Positions 17,394 to 26,749 of a DNA stretch of 64,000 bases are shown here, piece after piece (within the stretch, counting starts at the first letter, position 1; each line of letters opens with the position of its first letter). The translations under genes and the position numbers were made by a program. Origin of the DNA: Planctomycetota bacterium (lineage in GTDB: Bacteria > Planctomycetota > Phycisphaerae > UBA1845); NCBI GenBank assembly GCA_024280855.1, contig JAJRPG010000006.1, positions 1 to 64,000 on the forward strand, in the 5' to 3' direction. Under the pieces are notes generated by a model that was not told the DNA's origin, did not search any database, and was given only the letters and a program-made list of their open reading frames with translations.

Positions 17394-20300
17394 ATGAATA
17401 ACCGTCAAGCAGATTCTATCAACCAGCGAGCGCGTGAGATCGGATTTGAGATATTCGAATCCGCAGCCGGGGCACAGCCTCATGTCTGGCAGAAGTCTTG
17501 GTGGTTGGAGCAGATGACGACCGCCCTAGACCCATACCCGGCCTTGCAAACCCGGCTTTTTCAGTTCGTAGACTGCCTACCCGCGATCCAGACCAACCGA
17601 GCCATCGCCCGCCACCTGCGGGAATATGTTGACCCCAACCAGACCCCCTGGCCAAGATTCACGGCTGCGGTTTTGGGTACTGGAAGATGGCAAAGCTGGC
17701 GTGAAGAGTTCATTGGGAAAGTAGCCGGCATCGGAGCCATCCAAATGGCCCACCGATTTATCACGGGCTATGACATACCCTCAGCTATGAAAACCATCCA
17801 ACGGCTTCGCCACAACGGTATGGCTTTCACCATGGACGTACTCGGCGAGTCTACCACCAGCTACGCCCGAGCAGACGCCTACGCCCAACTCTACCACGAT
17901 CTAATTCACGAGCTTCCGCAACGCGCTCGCCATTGGTCCAGCAATCCAGACATCGACCACGACTATTTTGGCCCCGTACCGCGCGTTAATTTGTCCATAA
18001 AACTAACCGGCTTAGACCCGCACTTCGACGCCATCGATCCACAACGGTCCATACGAGTAGTAAGTGAGAGGCTCCGACCATTATTACGCCAAGCGCGACA
18101 AGCTGGCGTGTTCATCAACATCGATCTCGAATCCACCAAGCATCGTGAAATCACTTTTGAACTTTTCAAGACCGTTCTGATGGAAGACGAGTTCCGCGAT
18201 TGGACCGACGTCGGCATCGTCGTCCAAGCCTACCTACGCACCAGCGAGCAAGACCTTCGCAGCTTGTTGGATTGGGGTAAGCGGCGCGAACATCGCTTCT
18301 CTATTCGTTTGGTTAAAGGGGCATACTGGGATGCAGAAACCGCCGCTGCGGTGCGCAACTATAAAACACCGCCCGTCTGGTCACGAAAGTGGGAGTCCGA
18401 CGCCTGCTACGAACGACTCACCCGCATCATGCTGGAAAACACAGACGTCATTCGATCCGCGTTCGCCTCACACAACGTGCGAACCCAGGCCTATGTGCTA
18501 GCCGTAGCTGAGTCGCTGGGCTTATCTCGGCGACATTTTGAATCGCAAATGCTCTACGGCATGGGCGACCCACTTAAAACAGCTATGCTCGATCTCGGCG
18601 TTTGCCTGCGGGTCTATTGCCCTTACGGAGACCTTATGCCGGGCATGGGCTACCTCATCCGCCGCTTGCTAGAAAACAGTTCTAACGACAGTTTTTTGAA
18701 ACAATCGTTTTCCGACCGAACCTCTCACGAAAGACTCTTGCAAGACCCAGCTATCGCCCAGCCGCCAAGCAGTCCTTTGCCTCAGCGATATTATCGAAAT
18801 ACTTTTCCCGAGGAATCTATGTCAACGTTTAAGAACGCATCCCACACCAGTTTCGCCAACGCCGAAAACCGCAACAAACTTACCGGCGCGATTCAATACG
18901 TCCGTGGCGAGTCATCACGACATTATCCCGCAGTCATCGACGGAGAGCCTGTCACGACCGGCGATACGTTTGCGTCATGCAATCCGTCGAACAGCGACGA
19001 AACTATTGGCCACGTTACTATGACGACAACCAACGACGCGGATCGCGCAGTGGCAGCAGCTACGCGAGCATTCGATTCATGGCGACAGACCTCAGCCGAG
19101 ATTCGTGCGGACCTCTTGCGAAAAGTCGCGGACCGTCTGGAAGCCAGGCGTTTCGAGTTAGCTGCGACGATGATTTTAGAAGTCGGCAAACCCTGGCGCG
19201 AAGCAGACGCCGACGTCACCGAAGCCATCGACCATTGGCGATATTACGCCGACCAAATTCAACACCTAGCTACTCATCCACGACTCAGAAATCTACCCGG
19301 CGAGGACAATCAGCTAACCTATACATCGAAAGGCGTTTGCGCAGTCATCTCTCCCTGGGCATTCCCCCTAGCTATTCTATCCGGCATGACCAGTGCGGCT
19401 TTAGCTGCGGGTAACACCGTGGTTATCAAACCCGCGACCGAAGCATCCATCGTAGCTGCGAAACTCTTCGAATCACTCATGGAAGTAGGCTTCCCCGCCG
19501 GCGTGATAAACTTTCTCCCAGGCCAAGGCGAACAGGTGGGCTGTCATCTTGTGGAACATAGCGGCGTCAACATCGTAGCTTTCACGGGATCACAAACCGT
19601 AGGAACCAGCGTCATTCGAGCAGGGTCAATCGTGCGACCAGCCCAGGCGTTTATCAAAAAAATGATTGTCGAAATGGGCGGCAAAAACGCTATCATCGTC
19701 GATAGCGATGCCAATCTCGACGAAGCAGTCCAAGCTATTCTCGAATCGTCCTTTGGCTATGCGGGTCAAAAGTGTAGCAGTTGTAGCCGGGTGATTGTGC
19801 TTGGTGACATTTTCGATCAACTCACTCAACGGCTAACCGAAGCTGTCAAAAGCCTGACACTAGGCAGCGCAGAGCAACCAGCTACCAATGTGGGGCCTGT
19901 CATCAACGCCCGCGCCGTGGCCCGCTTCAACGAATATCTCGAAGTCGCCCAACAGGAAGGAACCGTGCTTGTACAAGCCTCCCTACCCCAGAGCGTCGAC
20001 AAGGGCTACTTCGCAGCCCCAACGGTTATCGTAGACGTCAAACGCGACGCACGCATCGCCCAGGAAGAAATCCTAGGCCCCATGCTGGTCTTGCTAAAAG
20101 CAGCCGACTTCGACGAGGCGTTAGACATGGCTAACTGCACGCGCTACGCCCTGACTGGAGGCTTATTCTCCAGAAGCCCGGACCACATTAATCGGGCTAA
20201 GCAGGAATTCGCCGTGGGCAACCTGTACATCAACCGCAACATCACAGGCTCCCAGGTAGACGCCCAACCCTTCGGCGGCTTTCGGTTGAGTGGCACCGGC

Positions 20301-20414
20301 GTCAAAGCCGGATCACCCGATTATTTGCTACATTTTATGGATGCCCGCTGCATTACAGAGAACACATTACGCAGTGGTTTGGTACCTGATGAAAATCATT
20401 CGCAAATCGCGTAG
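17394..20414 (+). CDS. putA: Bifunctional proline dehydrogenase / P5C dehydrogenase
   Basis: 1006 residues. It oxidises proline to glutamate in two steps: FAD-dependent proline dehydrogenase (about residues 115-450; RLVKGAYWDAET and the preceding beta/alpha barrel) and NAD-dependent glutamate semialdehyde dehydrogenase (about 520-985). In the second domain the general base Glu760 lies in EMGGKNA and the catalytic Cys794 in GYAGQKCSSC. There is no N-terminal ribbon-helix-helix domain, so it is the enzyme-only, non-autorepressing type. CAGGAAT precedes the ATG. A 28-codon membrane peptide gene follows 70 bases later. Confidence 0.93.
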   Translation: MNNRQADSINQRAREIGFEIFESAAGAQPHVWQKSWWLEQMTTALDPYPALQTRLFQFVDCLPAIQTNRAIARHLREYVDPNQTPWPRFTAAVLGTGRWQSWREEFIGKVAGIGAIQMAHRFITGYDIPSAMKTIQRLRHNGMAFTMDVLGESTTSYARADAYAQLYHDLIHELPQRARHWSSNPDIDHDYFGPVPRVNLSIKLTGLDPHFDAIDPQRSIRVVSERLRPLLRQARQAGVFINIDLESTKHREITFELFKTVLMEDEFRDWTDVGIVVQAYLRTSEQDLRSLLDWGKRREHRFSIRLVKGAYWDAETAAAVRNYKTPPVWSRKWESDACYERLTRIMLENTDVIRSAFASHNVRTQAYVLAVAESLGLSRRHFESQMLYGMGDPLKTAMLDLGVCLRVYCPYGDLMPGMGYLIRRLLENSSNDSFLKQSFSDRTSHERLLQDPAIAQPPSSPLPQRYYRNTFPEESMSTFKNASHTSFANAENRNKLTGAIQYVRGESSRHYPAVIDGEPVTTGDTFASCNPSNSDETIGHVTMTTTNDADRAVAAATRAFDSWRQTSAEIRADLLRKVADRLEARRFELAATMILEVGKPWREADADVTEAIDHWRYYADQIQHLATHPRLRNLPGEDNQLTYTSKGVCAVISPWAFPLAILSGMTSAALAAGNTVVIKPATEASIVAAKLFESLMEVGFPAGVINFLPGQGEQVGCHLVEHSGVNIVAFTGSQTVGTSVIRAGSIVRPAQAFIKKMIVEMGGKNAIIVDSDANLDEAVQAILESSFGYAGQKCSSCSRVIVLGDIFDQLTQRLTEAVKSLTLGSAEQPATNVGPVINARAVARFNEYLEVAQQEGTVLVQASLPQSVDKGYFAAPTVIVDVKRDARIAQEEILGPMLVLLKAADFDEALDMANCTRYALTGGLFSRSPDHINRAKQEFAVGNLYINRNITGSQVDAQPFGGFRLSGTGVKAGSPDYLLHFMDARCITENTLRSGLVPDENHSQIA

Positions 20415-20484
20415 TATAAAGACGATGAAATAAGAGCAGCCAATGTCGGCGGCTTGGGACTAAATGAAATAAGGAGACTCACGG

Positions 20485-20571
20485 ATGGATCTATCATCAT
20501 TTATCAGCGCACTTTTCGGTAACATCGTTATTTTTGCACTAGCGCTATTGCTTGCAACGGGCCTTTTTTAG
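20485..20571 (+). CDS. Small single-pass membrane peptide, 28 aa
   Basis: An ATG eight bases after a perfect AAGGAG (20471-20476) opens a 28-codon frame. The short N-terminus MDLSSFISALFGN is followed by a continuous hydrophobic stretch IVIFALALLLATGLF to the stop. This is the form of known small membrane proteins that regulate or stabilise larger complexes. It lies between putA and a family B palindrome that could end the transcript. No family recognised; a chance frame remains possible, but the strong ribosome binding site argues against that. Confidence 0.5.
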   Translation: MDLSSFISALFGNIVIFALALLLATGLF

Positions 20572-20593
20572 CGCATACCCAGTCATGGCACAA

Positions 20594-20620
20594 CGAGCCG
20601 AGGGCTTTAGCCCTCGCGGA
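20594..20620 (+). repeat. Short palindromic repeat family B, plus copy
   Basis: CGAGCCGAGGGCTTTAGCCC followed by TCGCGGA. The arms CGAGGGCT/AGCCCTCG are perfect, so it could also act as a transcript-end hairpin between the convergent putA and GT9 genes. Confidence 0.75.
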
Positions 20621-20640
20621 CTTTCAGCTGCTTGACTGAT

Positions 20641-21780
20641 TCAACCGGTGACAATCGGCAACGCGAAAACAGAGTCGGCTCTAGTCGCTTTGATATAGCT
20701 AATTAGCATCTGCGGACTCACAGAGACATCGTCATGCGCGATGCATCGGCTATGCCCCAGTGGACACGGGCCTTGCGCTTGTCCGCATGGGCTACAATCT
20801 AATTGCGACGAAACACCGATCACGCTGGCATAATCGCTAGCTAGGACGCTGTCGGTCACGGTAAACACCGCGACCGTCGGCTTGCCTATGCTCCCCGATA
20901 AGTGCATCGGAAAAGAATCGCTCGTCACCACAACATCCATCTGCGACATCACCGCAGCTAAGTCAGCCGGTGTAGACGTGCTACCCACCAAATCGATCGT
21001 TGTATCTGCTGGCGACACCTCACGCAGCCCATCTGCATGTGAGACATAAGCGGCATCGGGGAAGCACGCACGCACCATTTCTCGACTAATGTCGCGGCCA
21101 CCAAGCAAATATACATCATACCCCGCATCAACCAAAAGCTCCGCTAACTCGCCACATGCAGACATGGGATACGACCGCAACGAATCCGGATTCCCCAACG
21201 CCAAACCAACACGCGGACGGCTACTATCAGGCAATAGCCAGCAGTTTTGAAAGCCATCCGGGACTACAATTGACGCAGGCTTTTTCGGCAGCGGAGTATG
21301 CAAGCAAGCACTAAACACCGTGCGACAGCTACGGCTCTTCCCATTGGACACCGACTCAATGCCCTCAAAGCACATGTAGTAGTCATACCGGTCTACATCA
21401 TTAGCCAACGGCGGATAAGCAACGACTCTGCCCACTTGCGGCGTCAGTGAAAAAACCGCAGCCGCTTCAGCCCGACAGGATATGTCTACGCGTATATTTG
21501 GATACGCTTCGAGCAGTGCCTCAAGACACGAAGCCGTCACCAGCGCATCCCCACCTCGGCCAATGAAACTAAGCAGCAATCGCTCATTCGTCAGTGCTTG
21601 TCCTAAATAATGCGAAAGTCGGCGGTCCAAACTTTCCACCAATTCGACAGCCCCATCACGAAGCCCAAGCCCAGCCTCCTCATCGTGCAATACATAAGAC
21701 TCACCCGCGCACAATTCAAACGCATGCACCCCCGCGCGATCACACACACGAGCATCAGCTATAGATTTTACAATTTGCAA
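20641..21780 (-). CDS. Glycosyltransferase family 9 (heptosyltransferase-like)
   Basis: 379 residues. It matches ADP-heptose:LPS heptosyltransferases: an N-terminal Rossmann half with LLSFIGRGGDALVTASCLEA, and a nucleotide-sugar half with PRVGLALGNPDSLRSYP, YDVYLLGGRD and the conserved DVVVTSDSFPMHLSGSIGKP. It probably adds a sugar in lipopolysaccharide core or another surface glycan, at the cytoplasmic face of the membrane. A Cys-rich tail (CSPCGQAQGPCPLGHSRC) resembles that of other GT9 proteins. The start is TTG with AGAGG at good spacing. It has no surrounding glycan operon. Confidence 0.8.
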   Translation of the reverse strand: MQIVKSIADARVCDRAGVHAFELCAGESYVLHDEEAGLGLRDGAVELVESLDRRLSHYLGQALTNERLLLSFIGRGGDALVTASCLEALLEAYPNIRVDISCRAEAAAVFSLTPQVGRVVAYPPLANDVDRYDYYMCFEGIESVSNGKSRSCRTVFSACLHTPLPKKPASIVVPDGFQNCWLLPDSSRPRVGLALGNPDSLRSYPMSACGELAELLVDAGYDVYLLGGRDISREMVRACFPDAAYVSHADGLREVSPADTTIDLVGSTSTPADLAAVMSQMDVVVTSDSFPMHLSGSIGKPTVAVFTVTDSVLASDYASVIGVSSQLDCSPCGQAQGPCPLGHSRCIAHDDVSVSPQMLISYIKATRADSVFALPIVTG

Positions 21781-21795
21781 CTGCGTTACCTCTAC

Positions 21796-21822
21796 CGAGC
21801 CGCAGGCTTCAGCCTGCGCGGA
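21796..21822 (+). repeat. Short palindromic repeat family B, plus copy
   Basis: CGAGCCGCAGGCTTCAGCCT followed by GCGCGGA, directly upstream of the GT9 start and partly covering its likely promoter region. Confidence 0.75.
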
Positions 21823-21967
21823 GTTAAGTCGTTGTGATGCGACAAGCGTAATAAAAGCGCGTCTCGATAGTCGTATCGACGCAAGCTACAAACGTCTAAT
21901 GAAATGAAACGTTGAAAATACTTGACAAATCAATCGCGAAGAAAGGGCCGATAAAATTACCGGATAA

Positions 21968-22822
21968 TCACTCGTAGTTTAACTGCTGACCCCAATGAAG
22001 TTTCGTCACCAGCTTGTGCCAGCGGGGGTACAGGGGATTACGGACAATGTGCATATCGCAGGCATATCGCTTAATCGTCACGCGATCACCTTCTTCCAGC
22101 GGCACCGAAACTTGGCCATCAATAATAGCTGTCGTCCCGCTATTTACGCTCGTAGCCACCACATCAACCACGCTGTCACACTCAACCACCAATGGCTTAT
22201 GCGTCAAAGAATGCGGAGCCATAGGTGTCAGAACGATGGCATCTACGCCATGCTGAATAATAGGGCCGCCCACCGACAAGTTATGAGCCGTAGACCCGTT
22301 AGGCGTACATATAATCAATCCGTCGCCGCTTACTTCAGTCAACGGCAGGTCGTCTATGGAAATGCCCAGCGAGATCATTCGAAACGGAGCGCCAGCCTGA
22401 ATCACACAATCATTAATTGCCAAGTGCGAAATGATTATGCACCCGTCTCTTGAAACCACAACGTCAAGAATCATTCGTTTACGCAGCAACGTTTCGTCGC
22501 TCAGCGCCCGCTCGAAATGGGTTTGCAACTCGCTCAACGAAAACTCAGCCAAAAAGCCGAGCTTACCAACATTAACGCCGATCAGCGGCACCTGCTTTTC
22601 ACCTAGTGATCGGGCGACGCTGATCAGAGTGCCATCGCCACCTAAGACAATCAGTCGATCAATTTCGTCGCCATCGCGCAAACAGTCAAAGCCCTTGTCC
22701 GTGCCGACAACCTGGCACTGAGGCGAAGCAAAAGACGCCAACTCATCCATCGCCTCAGCCGCAGCAACCTTATCCGGGTTGCTCAATAAAAATATGCGTT
22801 TGTCTGCAATGGTCTTTGACAT
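21968..22822 (-). CDS. nadK: NAD kinase
   Basis: 284 residues, cytoplasmic. It phosphorylates NAD to NADP. The family's GGDGTLI motif is present, followed by IGVNVGKLGFLAEF and the NGSTAHNLSVGGPI region, where most members have GSTAYSLSAGGP. The last gene of the leftward oleA-oleB-ispA-dxs-nadK run, 38 bases after dxs, with an AGG ribosome binding site. NADPH supply for the non-mevalonate pathway would make sense of the pairing, but that is inference. Confidence 0.92.
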   Translation of the reverse strand: MSKTIADKRIFLLSNPDKVAAAEAMDELASFASPQCQVVGTDKGFDCLRDGDEIDRLIVLGGDGTLISVARSLGEKQVPLIGVNVGKLGFLAEFSLSELQTHFERALSDETLLRKRMILDVVVSRDGCIIISHLAINDCVIQAGAPFRMISLGISIDDLPLTEVSGDGLIICTPNGSTAHNLSVGGPIIQHGVDAIVLTPMAPHSLTHKPLVVECDSVVDVVATSVNSGTTAIIDGQVSVPLEEGDRVTIKRYACDMHIVRNPLYPRWHKLVTKLHWGQQLNYE

Positions 22823-22860
22823 GAGTTTGACCTAAATTCATCCGTCCGACGAAGAAGCCG

Positions 22861-24792
22861 CTACCGCGAAACCACAGATTTATCGCTGGTAGTTGAAATA
22901 TCCGCAGGCAAGCGCGTCACCGATTTTTCGAGCAGTCGCATCAGCGTCGCCGCTATGCCCGTCGCATCCAGACCGCACTCAGCCAATTGCCCACCACGAG
23001 AACCATGCGCGATAAAACGATCTTCCGGCAAGCCAAGGCGCACCAATTTCGAGGCATCAAGCCCCAATTTCTGCGCGGTCTCCAAAACCGCCGACCCAAA
23101 CCCGCCAGAGACCGAATGATCTTCCAGTGTAACCACAGGCCGACCGCCAACCAGTGCATCCCGCACCATATCTTCAACCATCGGCTTCACAAATCGAGCC
23201 GCTACCACGCCAACTTCAACGCCTTCGCCAGACATCATCTCCGCAGCAGCTAACGCATGACTCGCCGTTACGCCATAACAAAGCAGAGTAGCCTCATCAC
23301 CTTCTCTGAGCGTACGCGATTTACCAAGCACAAAAGGCGGGCAATCAGGAACCGGCGCAGGCACATTATCTCTCGGATAACGAATCGCGCAGGGTTGATC
23401 CAGCGTAAGCCCCAACTTCATCGACGCAGCTAATTCAACCTCGTCAATGGGAGCCATCAAAACCATGCGGGGGAAACTGCGCAGATAAGCAATATCAAGA
23501 AAGCCATGATGAACCGCGCCATCGCTACCCACCAAACCCGCCCGATCAAGACAAAACATCACCGGCAAGCCCTGCAAAACCACCTCTTGAAAAATCTGGT
23601 CAAACGCGCGTTGCAAAAAAGTAGAGTAAATAGCCACGACAGGCTTCATCCCCGCCTTGCACATCCCCGCAGCCATGTCGATTGTACAACTTTCTGCGAT
23701 GCCAACATCAAGGCACCGATCCGGGAATTTGTCCGCAAACAAATTAAGCCCCGTCCCATCCGGCATTCCAGCTGTCATCGCAAAAATGCGATCTTCCTGC
23801 TCCGCGAGTTCAATCAAACTTTCCGCAAACGCCTGCGTCCAGCTTACGCCGCCACTTTTCTTCACAACGACTTTACCGCTCTCAACCGCGAACGGCTTAG
23901 GGCTATGATATTTTCCAGGCTCCGCAGACGCCCAGTCGCAACCCTTACCTTTCACCGTATGCACATGAAGCAATACCGGGTGGTGCGCGTGCTTCAACAT
24001 TTCAAGAAGTTCAACCAGATGACCAATATCATGACCATCCACAGGCCCCACATATTGCAAACCCATCGACTCAAAAACTTGGCCCGGCGAAACGGTCGCC
24101 TTAATACCTTCCTTCAAGTGCGCAATCATTTCAAACGCAGGCTTACCCAACAAAGGCAGCTTAGGCAACATACGCTTGGTGCGAGATTTCATATCCTCAT
24201 AAAAATTGCTCGCCCGAAACTTAGCCAAAGACTCAGCCATCGCCCCTTGAGACGGAGCAATGCCCCATTCATTATCATTAAGCACAATTAAACATTGCCG
24301 CTTCAACAATCCCGCCTGGTTAAGACCCTCGAATGCCACGCCGTTGACAATGCTCGCATCACCAACCAACGCGACCGTTGCCCGATCGTTACCGAGTATC
24401 TGATCGGCCTTAGCCATACCTACTGCCGTGGCTATGGCAGTTCCCGCATGACCGACATTAAATAAATCGTATTCACTTTCGTAAATATCGGGAAAGCCGC
24501 TAACGCCGCCGGGCTGACGCAGCGTATCAAAACGCTCATGGCGACCCGTCAACAACTTATGCGGATAACACTGATGTCCCACATCCCACAGCAGGCGATC
24601 TTTTGAAAAATCAAAAACACGGTGCAGGGCAATGGTTAATTCGGTAACGCCAAGATTACTGGTAAGATGGCCGCCATTTTGGCCTACAACTTGCAAAATA
24701 CGCTCGCGTATTTCCTCGGCCAATTGGTCCAACTGATCTATCGACAATGGCGACAGATCAGCAGGCGACTGTATATTATCTAACAAGCTCAT
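22861..24792 (-). CDS. dxs: 1-deoxy-D-xylulose-5-phosphate synthase
   Basis: 643 residues. The thiamine-diphosphate enzyme joins pyruvate and glyceraldehyde 3-phosphate, the first step of the MEP isoprenoid pathway. Visible family features are HLTSNLGVTELTIALHRVFD and LLWDVGHQCYPHKLLTGR at the N-terminus, the cofactor motif VALVGDASIVNGVAFEGLNQ ending in LIVLNDN (GDA where GDG is usual), then DRAGLVGSDGAVHHGFLDI and a C-terminal PEDRFIAHGSR. CGGGAGAA precedes the ATG. It follows ispA by 118 bases on the same strand. Confidence 0.95.
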   Translation of the reverse strand: MSLLDNIQSPADLSPLSIDQLDQLAEEIRERILQVVGQNGGHLTSNLGVTELTIALHRVFDFSKDRLLWDVGHQCYPHKLLTGRHERFDTLRQPGGVSGFPDIYESEYDLFNVGHAGTAIATAVGMAKADQILGNDRATVALVGDASIVNGVAFEGLNQAGLLKRQCLIVLNDNEWGIAPSQGAMAESLAKFRASNFYEDMKSRTKRMLPKLPLLGKPAFEMIAHLKEGIKATVSPGQVFESMGLQYVGPVDGHDIGHLVELLEMLKHAHHPVLLHVHTVKGKGCDWASAEPGKYHSPKPFAVESGKVVVKKSGGVSWTQAFAESLIELAEQEDRIFAMTAGMPDGTGLNLFADKFPDRCLDVGIAESCTIDMAAGMCKAGMKPVVAIYSTFLQRAFDQIFQEVVLQGLPVMFCLDRAGLVGSDGAVHHGFLDIAYLRSFPRMVLMAPIDEVELAASMKLGLTLDQPCAIRYPRDNVPAPVPDCPPFVLGKSRTLREGDEATLLCYGVTASHALAAAEMMSGEGVEVGVVAARFVKPMVEDMVRDALVGGRPVVTLEDHSVSGGFGSAVLETAQKLGLDASKLVRLGLPEDRFIAHGSRGGQLAECGLDATGIAATLMRLLEKSVTRLPADISTTSDKSVVSR

Positions 24793-24909
24793 AGATTCTC
24801 CCGGCCCGCGCTACGCTTATTTTATGCATGCTAAATCTTCAACCAGCCAACTTAGCCATCCCCACATTATAGTGGCAAGTTGGCGTCATTGGCAGTTCTC
24901 TGCATATTT

Positions 24910-25797
24910 CTAATGTTTTCTATCAACCACAAATTCCGCCAATTGTCTCAAGTCGTCAGCCTCCTCGCCCATGCCCGCCAAACAAGCCAGGGCTTCGTCC
25001 CTCACGCTATGGGCCACTTTTTGGCTTTCTTCCAGGCCAAAACACGCGGGGTAAGTCTGTTTACCCGCAAGCTCGTCCTTACCCACAGCCTTTCCAAGCT
25101 CATGAGTCGTCGAGGTAACGTCCAATAAGTCATCGGCGATTTGGAAAGATTTTCCCAGCATAAGACCAAATCGGGCAAAATCATCCACCTTATTTTCGCT
25201 GCCACCTCCGCACATCGCCCCCATCCGACAAGCAGCCTCGAATAGCCTCGCCGTCTTTCTGGCATGAATGTACGACAATAACTCACGCGAACTCGCCTGG
25301 TCCTGACCCACCACATCCGCCGCCTGACCGCCAATCATCCCCGACCATCCTGTCGCCTGAGCTAATTCTCTCACGAGTTTTACACGCAAACCAGCCTCAA
25401 CTTTGAGATCACTCAACAACGTAAAAGCAATCACCGACAAGGCATCGCCAGCGAGAATAGCTATCGCTTCCCCGAACTTTTTATGACATGTGGGTCTACC
25501 ACGACGAAGATCGTCGTCATCCATCGCAGGCAGGTCGTCATGAATCAAACTAAAAGCATGAACACATTCCAAAGCCCCAGCTGCCGTCCAAGCCTGCTCG
25601 CGCCCGCCCCCAGCCAACTCGCAACATCGCACCACCAAAAACGGACGAATGCGCTTCCCCGGAGCCAATGCCGAATAGCGCATAGCTTCAAATAACGGAG
25701 AATGCGAATCCTCCGCACCGTCAGTTAGCAGCGCATCAAAACGACGATCAAATTCCACTGCGAATGCTTGAAGTATATTGTTTATAGAATTAGCCAT
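24910..25797 (-). CDS. ispA: Short-chain polyprenyl diphosphate synthase
   Basis: 295 residues. Farnesyl- or geranylgeranyl-diphosphate synthase of the IspA type, which extends dimethylallyl diphosphate with isopentenyl diphosphate. The first Asp-rich motif is LIHDDLPAMDDDDLRRG and the second is FQIADDLLDVT, with GKRIRPFLVV for diphosphate binding upstream. Product length cannot be read with certainty; the residues before the first Asp motif (HAFSLIH) fit a C15 enzyme. With dxs it makes a small isoprenoid block. Confidence 0.92.
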   Translation of the reverse strand: MANSINNILQAFAVEFDRRFDALLTDGAEDSHSPLFEAMRYSALAPGKRIRPFLVVRCCELAGGGREQAWTAAGALECVHAFSLIHDDLPAMDDDDLRRGRPTCHKKFGEAIAILAGDALSVIAFTLLSDLKVEAGLRVKLVRELAQATGWSGMIGGQAADVVGQDQASSRELLSYIHARKTARLFEAACRMGAMCGGGSENKVDDFARFGLMLGKSFQIADDLLDVTSTTHELGKAVGKDELAGKQTYPACFGLEESQKVAHSVRDEALACLAGMGEEADDLRQLAEFVVDRKH

Positions 25798-25858
25798 AAC
25801 GATCCGAGCGGCGAGTGCCAGCGACCCGTGTTTTCAATTTAGTATAACTACCAACGAC

Positions 25859-26740
25859 TTACGAACCTTCCTCCAAGAAACCCATCATCAAAGGCCGAAT
25901 TTCTTCAATAGCTTCTTCAACCACATAATGACCAGCCTCCGCAAAGTAATGCGTCTCTGCCTTCGGGAACCGCCGTTTCCACTGCTCAAAATACCAATCA
26001 TTAAAACAAAAGTCGTGCGCTCCCCAGCAAATCAACATAGGGTGATCTCTAAAAATAGAAAGCGAATCCTCCGTATGCTTAATCGTCGCGTAGCTCACGG
26101 CCCCCTTGGACAGCGGAATATCCTTAACAAACTGATGAACCGCGATGCGATTGGCGTAACTATCATAAGGCAACAAATACCCACGCTTCACCTCGCTAGA
26201 GATGCGCTTAGGATGAGCAAACGCCATCCGCGTAGCTGGCAAGGCAAACCCGTTTACCCCACGGACAATAAACTCGCCGATCACAGGCCAGCGACAGATA
26301 CGAATACTAATAGGACAAGGCCCAGCAAACGCAGCCGTATTAAACACCACAAATTTCTTCACCATCTCAGGATGATCCACCGCCCAGCCAAAGCCAATCG
26401 CACCACCCCAGTCATGCACGCCAAGCGATATATCCTTAACTTTTAGGGAGGTGAGCAGTTGGCCGAGATTGGCAATATGCTGTGAAAGTGTGTACGCATA
26501 CGACTGAGGCTTATCCGAAAATCCGCAGCCTACATGATCTGGAACGATCACTCGATATTGGCCACGCAGCGTTTTAATAAGCTCACGATAATAAAAAGAC
26601 CAGGTAGGATTGCCGTGCAACAACACGACCACAGGCCCTTCACCTTCATCCAGATAATGCAGACGAACCCCATGATCGAGCGTGAGATAGTGAGACTGGA
26701 ACGGATAAAGCTCACCTAAATCGTGACACGGTAATGACAT
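25859..26740 (-). CDS. oleB: OleB-like alpha/beta hydrolase (haloalkane dehalogenase family)
   Basis: 293 residues. Features of the haloalkane-dehalogenase/OleB group: VVLLHGNPTWSFYYRELI (oxyanion loop), the nucleophile Asp in SLGVHDWGGAIGFGWAV, CWGAHDFCFNDWYFEQW with the acid, and the catalytic His in EAGHYVVEEAI. OleB decarboxylates the beta-lactone made by OleC to give a cis-olefin in head-to-head hydrocarbon synthesis. Assignment as OleB rather than a true dehalogenase rests on the oleA gene ending ten bases upstream. A short intergenic gap leads on to ispA. Confidence 0.8.
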   Translation of the reverse strand: MSLPCHDLGELYPFQSHYLTLDHGVRLHYLDEGEGPVVVLLHGNPTWSFYYRELIKTLRGQYRVIVPDHVGCGFSDKPQSYAYTLSQHIANLGQLLTSLKVKDISLGVHDWGGAIGFGWAVDHPEMVKKFVVFNTAAFAGPCPISIRICRWPVIGEFIVRGVNGFALPATRMAFAHPKRISSEVKRGYLLPYDSYANRIAVHQFVKDIPLSKGAVSYATIKHTEDSLSIFRDHPMLICWGAHDFCFNDWYFEQWKRRFPKAETHYFAEAGHYVVEEAIEEIRPLMMGFLEEGS

Positions 26741-26749
26741 ATGAAGCGA

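Noticed and set aside
23506..24291. 261-codon plus-strand frame opposite dxs
   Set aside because: A shadow of dxs: Arg/His/Asn-rich with no family motif, while the minus strand encodes an intact DXS.
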